A DNA stretch of 33,322 nt from an uncultured Bacilli bacterium (GCA_910586425.1 CAJUHL010000018.1:1-33322), one strand, 5' to 3'; positions 1 through 6,277 are shown, counted from the stretch's first letter. Notes: generated by a model from the sequence alone, not told the origin. Numbers and translations: made by a program.

Positions 1-1368
1 GGGAATTATTGTATTGAAAAAAGATTTGAAGAAGATAGTCCTAAAGTAGTAGAAAGTGAACGCTGCAATGGATTGATAGAATTAGAAGACTACAAAGAGC
101 CATTATTAAATGGAGCAGACCCTGTATTATATTCCAATCATAATACAAGACTAAATTCAAGGACACAAGAAGGTGTTTTAGTTCCAGTCATAATAGAAAG
201 TAATGGAACAGTAAAAAAGGCAAATATCAAACAAGAATGGTATCGGTATGAAAACAAAGAATGGGCTAATGCTGTCATATTAAAAGATGAAAGCATTATA
301 TATGAAAACAATGAAATCATTCCAGAAGAAAATATCGAAAGTTATTTTGTATGGATCCCAAAATATAGTTATCAACTATGGGATTTAGGTGGTTATAGTA
401 GCACATCCATTATGGATGGTAGTAAAGTACATAGTATTGCAATTCGCTTTGGATTAGAAAATACGATAGATACCCAAGAAGGAGAGTGTACAACCCCGAT
501 GAATGAAGATGGAACACAAGGATTATCAGGAGAATCTGGCAATTGCCAAGTTGGGGATTATATGACACATCCTGCCTTTTTATCATTTCATGCAAATGGA
601 TTTTGGGTTGGAAAATTTAAAACAGGATATGAAGGAGCAACAACCAAAGAAGAAGCAGAGGAAAATCAAGCAGATGCTTCCAAAGTAATCATAAGTCCAA
701 ATGTCTACAGTTGGAGAAATATTAGTGTAGGAAATGCATTTCAAACAAGTTATGAATATCAAAGAGATTTAGATAGTCACATGATGAAAAATACCGAATG
801 GGGAGCAGTGGCTTACCTTTCACATTCTATTTATGGAATGAATCAAAAAATGGGCGTTGGTACAAATATATATATAACAGGTTATGCCAATGAAACCGAT
901 AGGTATAATACAGAATTAGGACATGCCTTATCCACAACAGGTAATATTACAGGGATTTATGACATGAGTGGTGGAACATACGAGTATGTCATGGGATATA
1001 ACGCGAATTCCACAATTGGTGTTGGAGGCTTAAGTGAGCTTAACGCATTATATTCTGATTTTTTTGCCAATAACGCTTGGAATGCTTACTATGATAAGTA
1101 TACAATAGGTATAGATGGAACTGCATATCATACACGCATATTAGGAGATGCGACGGGAGAAATGGGACCATTCAGTAGATTGGAATTTGCGGGCCTATCT
1201 AGCTGGTATACTAACTATTCTATTTTGCCACCAGCTAGTATTCCATGGGTATTAAGAAATTTCTATGCATCTGATGCTTATTTGGCGTACACAGGGATAT
1301 TTTCTTTTAATGCCCATAATGGAAGCCCATCTAAAGAGATGACATTCCGTATTGTCTTAACGCCTTAA
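1..1368 (+). CDS. Secreted/surface protein with FGE-sulfatase-like (C-type-lectin-like) C-terminal region, 5' truncated
   Basis: The reading frame is open from base 1, so the gene begins upstream of the window; 455 codons are visible. The visible part has no enzyme motif that I can assign. The second half carries the pattern of formylglycine-generating-enzyme/sulfatase-modifying-factor folds as found in many gut Bacillota surface proteins: 'VWIPKYSYQL', 'GFWVGKFKTGYEG', 'MKNTEWGAVAYLSHS', 'TGNITGIYDMSGGTYEYVMG', and a final 'MTFRIVLTP'. In such proteins the fold is usually a structural or binding module rather than an active oxidase, and the copper-binding Cys pair of true FGE is not evident. 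The N-terminal part, outside the window, may be a prepilin-like or signal sequence. An intrinsic terminator follows at 1440-1465. Fold assignment is from motif recognition only. Confidence 0.5.
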   Translation, partial: GNYCIEKRFEEDSPKVVESERCNGLIELEDYKEPLLNGADPVLYSNHNTRLNSRTQEGVLVPVIIESNGTVKKANIKQEWYRYENKEWANAVILKDESIIYENNEIIPEENIESYFVWIPKYSYQLWDLGGYSSTSIMDGSKVHSIAIRFGLENTIDTQEGECTTPMNEDGTQGLSGESGNCQVGDYMTHPAFLSFHANGFWVGKFKTGYEGATTKEEAEENQADASKVIISPNVYSWRNISVGNAFQTSYEYQRDLDSHMMKNTEWGAVAYLSHSIYGMNQKMGVGTNIYITGYANETDRYNTELGHALSTTGNITGIYDMSGGTYEYVMGYNANSTIGVGGLSELNALYSDFFANNAWNAYYDKYTIGIDGTAYHTRILGDATGEMGPFSRLEFAGLSSWYTNYSILPPASIPWVLRNFYASDAYLAYTGIFSFNAHNGSPSKEMTFRIVLTP

Positions 1369-1439
1369 AAGGATGAATTAGGCAAAGAAGAATTTAAGTG
1401 ATTATGGAAAAAATTAAATTATCATAATAAATCAAAAAT

Positions 1440-1465
1440 GGACCTTTTTCAACAAGGTTCTTTTT
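1440..1465 (+). terminator. Intrinsic terminator after the surface protein gene
   Basis: GGACCTT (1440-1446) pairs with AAGGTTC (1454-1460), one G-U pair, followed by five T. Confidence 0.75.
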
Positions 1466-1492
1466 CATATTTTCAAACATTTATCATATACT
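1465..1492 (+). promoter_or_regulatory. Sigma-E-like sporulation promoter of yabG
   Basis: TCATATTT (1465-1472), 12 nt, CATATACT (1485-1492), continuing TTTA. This fits the mother-cell sigma-E pattern (KMATATT ... CATACANT). The same arrangement with the same 12-nt gap is present before yabP and gerQ. In B. subtilis yabG is a sigma-K gene, so the assignment to sigma-E here is inference from the -35-like element. Confidence 0.5.
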
Positions 1493-1508
1493 TTATTGGG
1501 TGAAAATT

Positions 1509-2291
1509 ATGATGTTGAAAGTAGGAGATTATGTTACCAGAAATTCCTATCATAATGATATGGTATTTAAAATTATTAAAATAGAAGATGACATTTATTA
1601 TTTAAAGGGCTTAAATGTAAGATTATATGCGGATAGTGAAAAAGAGGATTTAAAGGCTTATGATAGAGAAGATGATGTGGAATTAGAAGAACCGTTTTTG
1701 GAACGTATCAAACCAGTCAATTTAGATCGAAATGATTATTTCTATCTACCAGGTAAAATTCTGCACATAGATGGTGACAATGAATATTTAAGTAGATGTT
1801 TAAAATATTATGAGGATGCCAATATATGGGCGGCAGGTGTACTCGAAAAAGAATCCAATATTTCTTGTCGTATACAGGATTTGTTAGAAGAATATAATCC
1901 TAATATAGTAGTGATTACAGGGCATGATGCTTATTATCGAAAAAGAGGTAAAATAGACGATATCAATTCCTATAAAAATAGTGCTTACTATGTAGAGGCA
2001 ATTAAAGAAGCGAGAAAATATGAAAATAGCCATGAAAAATTAGTCATCATTGCTGGAGGATGTCAATCAGACTATGAAGAACTCATTAAAGCAGGTGCAA
2101 ATTTCGCATCTAGCCCCAAACGTGTGAATATTCATGCATTAGATCCAGCAATTGTTGCTGCTAAAATGAGTTTAGCAGATGCGACTAAAGAAATTAATCT
2201 AAAAGGTATTTTAGAAGATACCAAATATGGAAAAGACGGGATGGGTGGTATTATTACCAAAGGGACCATGTACGTCGGTTATCCAAGATAG
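1509..2291 (+). CDS. yabG: Sporulation-specific protease YabG
   Basis: YabG is a cysteine-type protease made in the mother cell that trims spore coat proteins. The 260-residue product matches the family over its length: an N-terminal SH3-like beta section ('KVGDYVTRNSYHNDMVFKI', 'GLNVRLYADS'), then 'PGKILHIDGD', 'VVITGHDAYY', 'VIIAGGCQSDYEELIKAGANFASSP', and 'VNIHALDPAIVAAKMS'. The conserved His of GHDAY and Cys of GGCQS are the likely catalytic residues. It lacks most of the variable linker of the B. subtilis protein. An in-frame GTG lies at 1500, but GGGTGA at 1498-1503 is a better ribosome binding site for ATG 1509 or 1512. It sits directly upstream of veg, as in Bacillus, behind a sigma-E-like promoter. 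Confidence 0.92.
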   Translation: MMLKVGDYVTRNSYHNDMVFKIIKIEDDIYYLKGLNVRLYADSEKEDLKAYDREDDVELEEPFLERIKPVNLDRNDYFYLPGKILHIDGDNEYLSRCLKYYEDANIWAAGVLEKESNISCRIQDLLEEYNPNIVVITGHDAYYRKRGKIDDINSYKNSAYYVEAIKEARKYENSHEKLVIIAGGCQSDYEELIKAGANFASSPKRVNIHALDPAIVAAKMSLADATKEINLKGILEDTKYGKDGMGGIITKGTMYVGYPR

Positions 2292-2301
2292 GAGGGTTTT
2301 T

Positions 2302-2523
2302 TTGACCATTGAAAAAGTCAAACAAGAATTACACAATCATATTGGGGATATCGTAACGATCAAATATAATTTGGGACGTAACAAATTTGAAAAATACGAT
2401 GTTGTCATTAAAGAGCTTTATAATCATGTTTTTTTAGTAGAAGTAGCCAAAGAACATAGCAATGAAATTAAGTCCTTTTCCTATTCAGATGTCATTACCA
2501 AAACCATAAAAATAGACTACTAG
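2302..2523 (+). CDS. veg: Veg protein
   Basis: A 73-residue relative of B. subtilis Veg, a small SH3-like beta-barrel protein linked to spore outgrowth and biofilm formation. Recognisable stretches are 'IEKVKQELHNHIGDIVTIKYNLGRNK' (split around the GD turn) and 'FSYSDVITKTIKI', the latter equivalent to 'SYSYADILTETVEL'. The start is a TTG at 2302 preceded by GGAGGG (2291-2296), 11 nt after the yabG stop, so the two genes are probably co-transcribed. An upstream ATG at 2227 in the same frame lies inside yabG and has no suitable ribosome binding site. The yabG-veg order is conserved in Bacillus. Confidence 0.88.
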   Translation: MTIEKVKQELHNHIGDIVTIKYNLGRNKFEKYDVVIKELYNHVFLVEVAKEHSNEIKSFSYSDVITKTIKIDY

Positions 2524-2545
2524 TTCCTAAATTTTAGGATAATCA

Positions 2546-2574
2546 TTGATTTTATAGTTAGAATAGTATAAAAT
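2546..2574 (+). promoter_or_regulatory. Sigma-A-type promoter of spoVG
   Basis: TTGATT (2546-2551), 17 nt, TAAAAT (2569-2574). The sigma-H promoter known for B. subtilis spoVG is not convincing here: AGGATAA and GAAT are present but their spacing is too long. Confidence 0.55.
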
Positions 2575-2612
2575 GAAGTTGTATGGGATATACTGAAGGG
2601 AGAGAAACGCTT

Positions 2613-2876
2613 ATGAAAATAACATCTGTAAACGTTCATGTAACAGAAAAAGAAGACTCTAGAATGAAAGGATTCGCATCTGTATTAATCGAAGATTGCT
2701 TTGCAATCCATGACATTCGAATTATTCAAGGAGATAATGGATTATTTATCGCAATGCCAAGCCGTAAGACTGCAACAGGTGGATACCGCGATATCGCACA
2801 TCCAATTACACCAGAATGTAGACAATTATTTGAAGATGCAGTATTAGAAGCATATAGAAAAGAAATTGGTGAATAA
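2613..2876 (+). CDS. spoVG: SpoVG regulator (nucleic-acid-binding)
   Basis: SpoVG is a small DNA/RNA-binding regulator that affects septation at sporulation onset in Bacillus and virulence or cell-wall genes in other Firmicutes. The 87-residue product has the hallmark sequences 'ITSVNVHVTEKEDSRMKGFAS', 'DCFAIHDIRIIQGDNGLFIAMPSRK' (read in two parts) and 'YRDIAHPITPECRQLFEDAVLEAY', typical of the whole family. ATG 2613 was chosen over ATG 2583 because AAGGGAGAG (2596-2604) precedes it at good spacing and the family begins MKIT(D/S)V. It has its own promoter and a strong terminator (2877-2898), so it is likely monocistronic. Confidence 0.97.
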   Translation: MKITSVNVHVTEKEDSRMKGFASVLIEDCFAIHDIRIIQGDNGLFIAMPSRKTATGGYRDIAHPITPECRQLFEDAVLEAYRKEIGE

Positions 2877-2898
2877 GACTGAAAAATTCAGTCTTTTT
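2877..2898 (+). terminator. Intrinsic terminator of spoVG
   Basis: GACTGAA (2877-2883) and TTCAGTC (2887-2893) form a perfect 7-bp stem with an AAA loop, followed by TTTTT. It abuts the spoVG stop codon. Confidence 0.9.
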
Positions 2899-2910
2899 AT
2901 AATCAAATAA

Positions 2911-2939
2911 TTGTCAAAATATGGAAGGTATGTTATACT
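2911..2939 (+). promoter_or_regulatory. Promoter of structured RNA copy 1
   Basis: TTGTCA (2911-2916), 17 nt, TATACT (2934-2939). Predicted transcription start near 2946, just before the outer stem of the RNA. Confidence 0.7.
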
Positions 2940-2945
2940 AAACAT

Positions 2946-3040
2946 ATAAGAAGAAATCATAATATAGTTTGCAGAGAGAAAAATAAAGTTTTCCATTTGC
3001 AAACGGGGGGGGGTAATACCCTCTTTTATTTTGTCTTCTA
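2946..3040 (+). ncRNA. Candidate structured leader/small RNA, copy 1 (poly-G motif)
   Basis: The layout is an outer stem P1 (AGAAGA 2949-2954 with TCTTCT 3034-3039), then the core GAAATCATAATATAGTTTG (2953-2971). A hairpin P2 follows (GTTTGCA 2967-2973 with TGCAAAC 2998-3004, and inner GAAAA 2978-2982 with TTTTC 2989-2993). Last come nine G (3005-3013), TAATA, CCCTC and a U-rich tract. The G run can pair with CCCTC by G-C and G-U pairs, giving a terminator-like hairpin before the U-tract. A second copy with different stem sequences but the same pairing lies at 14408-14510. It matches no riboswitch consensus I know. It is either a 5' regulatory leader for the downstream membrane-protein gene or an independent small RNA. 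Confidence 0.6.
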
Positions 3041-3087
3041 ATGAGTGGAAGAGATGATTGTCTTCTTATAAAGATGGGAGGTGTACG

Positions 3088-3354
3088 ATGGAACAAAAGT
3101 CAAATGCACTCGCTGTTACAGGATTGATTTTAGGAATTATTTCAGTAGTATTCGCATTTCTATTCACATGGATTGGACTAATTGCAGGAATCGTAGGAAT
3201 TGTTTTATCTGTAAAAGGAAGAAAATCTGAAAAAAAAGGAATGGCTACTGCTGGAATGGTGTTATCAATTATTGGAACATCTTTAAGTGGTATATTTGTT
3301 GCTTGTGCTTTGTGTGTTGTAGGAACATTAGGAAGTATCGCAAGCAATCTATAA
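3088..3354 (+). CDS. Small two-TM membrane protein, DUF4190-like
   Basis: An 88-residue protein with the pattern 'NALAVTGLILGIISVVFAF', a short polar loop, 'GLIAGIVGIVLSVKGRKSEKKG', then 'ATAGMVLSIIGTSLSG' and a Cys-containing hydrophobic tail. This is the DUF4190 type of small membrane protein, common in Gram-positive bacteria and of unknown function; the GRK..KKG basic stretch should face the cytoplasm. ATG 3088 follows GGGAGG (3076-3081) by 6 nt; the in-frame TTG at 3058 has no ribosome binding site. It lies 48 nt after the structured RNA and ends at its own terminator, so it is the sole gene of that transcript. Confidence 0.7.
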   Translation: MEQKSNALAVTGLILGIISVVFAFLFTWIGLIAGIVGIVLSVKGRKSEKKGMATAGMVLSIIGTSLSGIFVACALCVVGTLGSIASNL

Positions 3355-3355
3355 G

Positions 3356-3376
3356 GGTATCCATGATACCTTTTCT
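3356..3376 (+). terminator. Intrinsic terminator after DUF4190-like gene
   Basis: GGTATC (3356-3361), CAT loop, GATACC (3365-3370), then TTTTCTTTT. Confidence 0.85.
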
Positions 3377-3395
3377 TTTGATAGGAGGAAATTAT

Positions 3396-4178
3396 ATGTT
3401 TCCATATATTATACTATTTGGGAAAACTATCACATCTTATACCATCATGGTTATCATAGGAATACTTATGGTGGGATGGTTTTGCTTAAAACAAGCAAAC
3501 AAACATCAAATGGATGAAAATGAAGTCATCTGCATTCTACTTGCTGTTGCCATAGGAATCTTTTTGGGTGGTCATTTATTATATGGAATAGTCAATATCA
3601 AAATGTTCATTCATTTTATAACCAATATAAATAAAGTCACATCCTTTTCTATGTTAGTCATTTGTATCCATGAAATATTTGGAGGATCTGTTTTTTATGG
3701 TGGCTTATTGGGTGGTTTACTTACAGGATATTTATATACGAAGCGAAAAGAAATGCCCTTTTTTAAGTATAGTTATCCTTTTCTACCTGCCATTCCACTG
3801 TTTCATATGTTTGGCAGAATTGGTTGTTTTTTATCTGGGTGTTGTTTTGGCATTCCAAGCTCTATTGGTTTTCTTTATAAAAATCCCCTTATATTAGGAT
3901 CTGCTGGTATAACACGTTTTCCAGTACAGTTATTGGAAGCTTGTTATAATGGAATTCTTTTCATTGTATTATATCAGTTACAAAAGAAAAACAAATATCA
4001 AAATACAATGCTATTTATTTACCTATGGTTGTATGCATTGGCCCGTTTTTTTATAGAATTTTTAAGAGGAGATACGTATAGAGGATATTTAGGCATTTTC
4101 TCTACTTCACAAATAATTAGTATCATAATTTTAACTTTTGTGATTGTTTATATTCCCAAAATAAACAATCATAAATGA
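3396..4178 (+). CDS. Prolipoprotein diacylglyceryl transferase-like membrane protein
   Basis: A 260-residue polytopic membrane protein of the Lgt family; Lgt moves diacylglycerol from phosphatidylglycerol to the lipobox Cys of prolipoproteins. Family features seen: 'GGSVFYGGLLGGLLTGY', 'FGRIGCFLSGCCFG', and the C-terminal 'LYALARFFIEFLRGDTYRG'. The signature normally read as GRxGNF(I/L)N is GRIGCFLSGCCFG here, so the Asn known to matter in E. coli Lgt (N146) is replaced by Cys, and a CC pair follows. This form is typical of a paralogous clostridial-type subgroup. It may be a true lipoprotein transferase or a relative with another lipid-linked role. ATG 3396 has AGGAGG at 3383-3388. I give no symbol because of the altered signature. 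Confidence 0.72.
   Translation: MFPYIILFGKTITSYTIMVIIGILMVGWFCLKQANKHQMDENEVICILLAVAIGIFLGGHLLYGIVNIKMFIHFITNINKVTSFSMLVICIHEIFGGSVFYGGLLGGLLTGYLYTKRKEMPFFKYSYPFLPAIPLFHMFGRIGCFLSGCCFGIPSSIGFLYKNPLILGSAGITRFPVQLLEACYNGILFIVLYQLQKKNKYQNTMLFIYLWLYALARFFIEFLRGDTYRGYLGIFSTSQIISIIILTFVIVYIPKINNHK
4142..4170. repeat. Perfect 10-bp inverted repeat at the lgt-like 3' end
   Basis: GATTGTTTAT (4142-4151) and ATAAACAATC (4161-4170) with a 9-nt loop. It lies in the last codons of the lgt-like gene and touches the -35-like element of yabP. No T-tract follows on either strand, so it is not a normal terminator; it may protect the mRNA 3' end or act as an operator. Confidence 0.45.
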
Positions 4179-4196
4179 AAATATGCAGCATATCCT
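4169..4196 (+). promoter_or_regulatory. Sigma-E-like promoter of yabP-yabQ
   Basis: TCATAAAT (4169-4176), 12 nt, CATATCCT (4189-4196), continuing TTTA. yabP and yabQ belong to the sigma-E regulon in B. subtilis, which supports this reading. Confidence 0.6.
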
Positions 4197-4214
4197 TTAG
4201 TAGGAGGAAACAAT

Positions 4215-4502
4215 ATGGACAAGGATATCATGAGTTCATCGAATCATAGTATTACGATTAACGAACGCAAAAACATAATGATTACTGGAGTAAAAAAAAT
4301 TGAGAGTTTTGATGATGAAGAATTTTTATTAGAAACAAACATGGGATTTATTATTATCAAAGGCGCAGAATTAGAAATTATCAAATTAGATACTTATCAG
4401 GGAAATGTTTCCATCAAAGGAAAAGTCAATAGTTTTAGTTACATGGAAGGAACTGGAAAAAAAGAGAAAGAGGACAGTATGTTTAGTAAATTATTCAAAT
4501 AA
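4215..4502 (+). CDS. yabP: Sporulation protein YabP
   Basis: A 95-residue protein of the YabP/YqfC family, needed for spore cortex/coat development in the mother cell. Recognisable family pattern: 'HSITINERKNIMITGVKKIESFDDEEFLLET' (in parts), 'MGFIIIKGAELEIIKLDTYQGNVSIKGKVNSFSY'. The fold is a small beta sheet without catalytic residues. AGGAGG at 4202-4207 precedes ATG 4215. It overlaps yabQ by one base (TAATG) and is followed by divIC, the order known from B. subtilis. The sigma-E-like promoter gives a leader of about 12 nt. Confidence 0.93.
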   Translation: MDKDIMSSSNHSITINERKNIMITGVKKIESFDDEEFLLETNMGFIIIKGAELEIIKLDTYQGNVSIKGKVNSFSYMEGTGKKEKEDSMFSKLFK

Positions 4503-4798
4503 TGACACTACAAATTCAAATTCAAACATTACTGTTTTCCTTTCTCTTTGGCATTTGTTTTTCCGCTTGTTTGACATTTAACTATAAATTGATTTACCAT
4601 GAAAAAAAAAGATACAAAATCACAGCAACTTTTTTATTTGTAATCGGAGGAATTCTCCTATATTTTATTGGAATCCGTAGGGTAAATGAGGGTATTTTTC
4701 ATCCTTATTCCGCACTCATGATTATTGCTGGATTTTGTTTCGAACATTTTATACATACCTTTTTAATACAGAAGATTGCACTTCATAAGAAAAAATGA
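4502..4798 (+). CDS. yabQ: Spore cortex protein YabQ (short form)
   Basis: A 98-residue membrane protein with about three hydrophobic segments: 'LLFSFLFGICFSACLTF', 'ITATFLFVIGGILLYFIG', and 'ALMIIAGFCFEHFIHTFLI'. Position between yabP and divIC and the one-base overlap with yabP identify it as YabQ, a membrane protein required for cortex formation. It is much shorter than the B. subtilis protein (about 210 residues) and covers only the N-terminal family domain, as is common in clostridial genomes. Start and stop are clear; translation is probably coupled to yabP. Confidence 0.8.
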   Translation: MTLQIQIQTLLFSFLFGICFSACLTFNYKLIYHEKKRYKITATFLFVIGGILLYFIGIRRVNEGIFHPYSALMIIAGFCFEHFIHTFLIQKIALHKKK

Positions 4799-4826
4799 TA
4801 TACTTTTGTTAGAATAGGTGATGTAA

Positions 4827-5252
4827 ATGGTAAGGAAAAGAGTTACAAAAGCATCCCGAAGAAGATTGCTTTTTTTTGGGACCATTTCAATTGGTATCAT
4901 TGCTTACTTTGTTTTTAGTTTAGCCTATTATACAACCAGTATTTTCCATTTACAAAAAGAAGAGAAAAAATTAACCCAAAATCTAACTTCTTTAAAAGCT
5001 GATGAAAAAAACCTAAAAACAGAAATTGAAAAATTAAAAGATCCAGAATATTTGGCTCGGTATGCAAGAGAAAATTATCTTTATTCTAAAGATGGAGAAA
5101 TTGTAATTCAACTACAAAAAGAAAGTAAGGTAGTTGCCTCTTCTCCAAAAGAAAACAATCATACTTATATTTTCTTTGGAGGAAGTGTTATTTTATTATT
5201 TGTGATTGGATATGTCATTCAAAAAGCAAATCAAAATAAAAGAGTCGTTTGA
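4827..5252 (+). CDS. divIC: Septum formation initiator DivIC/FtsB-like, with extra C-terminal TM segment
   Basis: DivIC is a bitopic division protein that works with FtsL and DivIB at the septum and activates septal wall synthesis. This 141-residue product has a basic N-terminus ('RKRVTKASRRR'), one TM segment ('LLFFGTISIGIIAYFVFSLAY'; about residues 14-35), a leucine-rich coiled coil (about 40-72), and the conserved 'LKDPEYLARYARENYLYSKDGEIVIQL' block. Unusually, a second hydrophobic segment ('YIFFGGSVILLFVIGYVI', about residues 112-130) and a basic end follow; typical DivIC ends without a membrane segment. AGGTGAT lies at 4816-4822. The stop overlaps a bidirectional terminator. Confidence 0.88.
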   Translation: MVRKRVTKASRRRLLFFGTISIGIIAYFVFSLAYYTTSIFHLQKEEKKLTQNLTSLKADEKNLKTEIEKLKDPEYLARYARENYLYSKDGEIVIQLQKESKVVASSPKENNHTYIFFGGSVILLFVIGYVIQKANQNKRVV

Positions 5253-5260
5253 CTCTTTTA
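5237..5260. terminator. Bidirectional terminator between divIC and lemA
   Basis: TAAAAGAGTC (5237-5246) and GACTCTTTTA (5251-5260) with a GTTT loop. It overlaps the last codons of divIC and the stop codon of the convergent lemA gene, so both CDS ends are part of the hairpin. Confidence 0.8.
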
Positions 5261-5806
5261 TAGTTTAAAATCTTGAATTATGTCATCATTCATATCTTTT
5301 CCATCAAAATAGGGTTTGATTTTATAACCAGTTAATTTGGCTACCACATTAGAGGGAAAAGAACGAACTAGTTTATTATAATCTGTAATAATATCATTGT
5401 AATATTTACGAGCCGCAACAATCTCTGATTCCGACTCAAACAATCCTAATTCAATTTTTAAAAATGACTCATTATTCTTTAAATCTGGATATTTCTCTTT
5501 GTATTGATGAAATTCATTAATTGCTTCATATAATTCACGGTCTAATTCAAAATTGGAAAGTTTTTTAGAACGTAATGCAATAATGGTTTCTAAAACCTCT
5601 TCCTTTTTATTATCACTTGCAGTTTTAATAATTCCAATTGATTTATTCAATAAATCAAATCGTTTCCGCAAGGTAGTATCAATAAATGCTTCTGCTTCAT
5701 TCATACGAATAATGTAACTTTGATAATGATTATAGATACTAATATACCACATTAACAACATACAGATTGCAATAAAAACAATGAGAACATATATAATCCA
5801 ATGCAT
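5258..5806 (-). CDS. lemA: LemA family protein
   Basis: A 182-residue protein with one N-terminal TM helix ('IIYVLIVFIAICMLLMWYI') and a long helical bundle, the LemA family plan. Family motifs: 'FIDTTLRKRFDLLNKSIGIIK' (usual form: VQLKRRYDLIPNLV), 'YPDLKNNESFLKIELGLFESESEIVAARKYYND' (in parts), and 'FPSNVVAKLTGYK' near the end. The molecular role of LemA proteins in bacteria is not established. ATG at 5806 is preferred: AGGTGG (5817-5812) lies 5 nt before it; GTG 5815 overlaps that site. A TGATATAAT extended -10 just upstream gives a very short leader. Confidence 0.88.
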   Translation of the reverse strand: MHWIIYVLIVFIAICMLLMWYISIYNHYQSYIIRMNEAEAFIDTTLRKRFDLLNKSIGIIKTASDNKKEEVLETIIALRSKKLSNFELDRELYEAINEFHQYKEKYPDLKNNESFLKIELGLFESESEIVAARKYYNDIITDYNKLVRSFPSNVVAKLTGYKIKPYFDGKDMNDDIIQDFKL

Positions 5807-5823
5807 CATAACCACCTGAAGTT

Positions 5824-5832
5824 ATTATATCA
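5824..5832 (-). promoter_or_regulatory. Extended -10 promoter of lemA
   Basis: On the minus strand TGATATAAT, six bases before AGGTGG. No good -35 is present at 17 nt. The predicted transcription start falls at or within the ribosome binding site. Confidence 0.5.
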
Positions 5833-5849
5833 AAGATAGAAGAAAATTA

Positions 5850-6221
5850 CTAGTTGTTTGGAATAAATTCAGGACTATAATTGATTTTTTCATCAAAGGT
5901 AATGAAATCTACATAAATCATAAGCAGTAAATACCATTTCCCATTACTTGGATCACTTAAAATAATATGATCACGACCAGATTGTTCTATAATTCCAGAA
6001 AATTCACGATCTTTGAATTCAACAGAATCAGGAACTGTATAATGGACATGAATTTGTTTTCCTTTATTGAGTCTCAATATATTTTCGATATAAGATTGTT
6101 CTAGAGGCATCTGTGTGCTATAGTTTGGTGCTGTTGTTTGATTGGGAACTGCCATTCCACTTCCAGTATAAATTGGTTGTCCTGGAAATACACTTTTGTC
6201 AAAATAGCTATTGTTATTCAT
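5850..6221 (-). CDS. gerQ: Spore coat protein GerQ
   Basis: GerQ is an inner coat protein required for localising the cortex-lytic enzyme CwlJ during germination. The 123-residue product has a low-complexity N-terminus (residues 1-45, rich in N, Q, P, T) and the conserved C-terminal domain: 'SYIENILRLNKGKQIHVHYT', 'EFSGIIEQSGRDHIILSDP', 'GKWYLLLMIYVDFITFDEKINY'. In B. subtilis GerQ is cross-linked through N-terminal lysines by transglutaminase Tgl; only one Lys is in the first 16 residues here. The start at 6221 is chosen because AAAGGA (6236-6231) is 9 nt upstream; two earlier in-frame ATG codons lack such a site. A sigma-E-like promoter lies at 6244-6271. Confidence 0.93.
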   Translation of the reverse strand: MNNNSYFDKSVFPGQPIYTGSGMAVPNQTTAPNYSTQMPLEQSYIENILRLNKGKQIHVHYTVPDSVEFKDREFSGIIEQSGRDHIILSDPSNGKWYLLLMIYVDFITFDEKINYSPEFIPNN

Positions 6222-6243
6222 TTTAACCATTCCTTTCATTTAA

Positions 6244-6271
6244 AGGATATGAAAATAAATGGACTTTATGA
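6244..6271 (-). promoter_or_regulatory. Sigma-E-like promoter of gerQ
   Basis: On the minus strand TCATAAAG (6271-6264), 12 nt, CATATCCT (6251-6244), continuing TTTA. gerQ is a sigma-E gene in B. subtilis. The -35-like element overlaps the divergent pduL -10 region. Confidence 0.6.
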
Positions 6272-6277
6272 TATAAT
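6269..6277 (+). promoter_or_regulatory. Extended -10 promoter of pduL
   Basis: TGATATAAT (6269-6277) with no clear -35. It overlaps the divergent gerQ promoter, so the two may interfere. Confidence 0.45.

Noticed and set aside
2227..2301. N-terminal extension of Veg from ATG 2227
   Set aside because: It overlaps yabG in another frame, lacks a ribosome binding site, and the Veg family starts at the TTG position.
2526..2538. CCTAAATTTTAGG palindrome after veg as a terminator
   Set aside because: The stem is short and AT-rich and no T-tract follows.
2536..2564. Sigma-H promoter for spoVG (AGGATAA ... GAAT)
   Set aside because: The gap between the elements is about 18 nt, several longer than in the B. 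subtilis spoVG promoter, and a sigma-A-type promoter with 17-nt spacing fits the same place.
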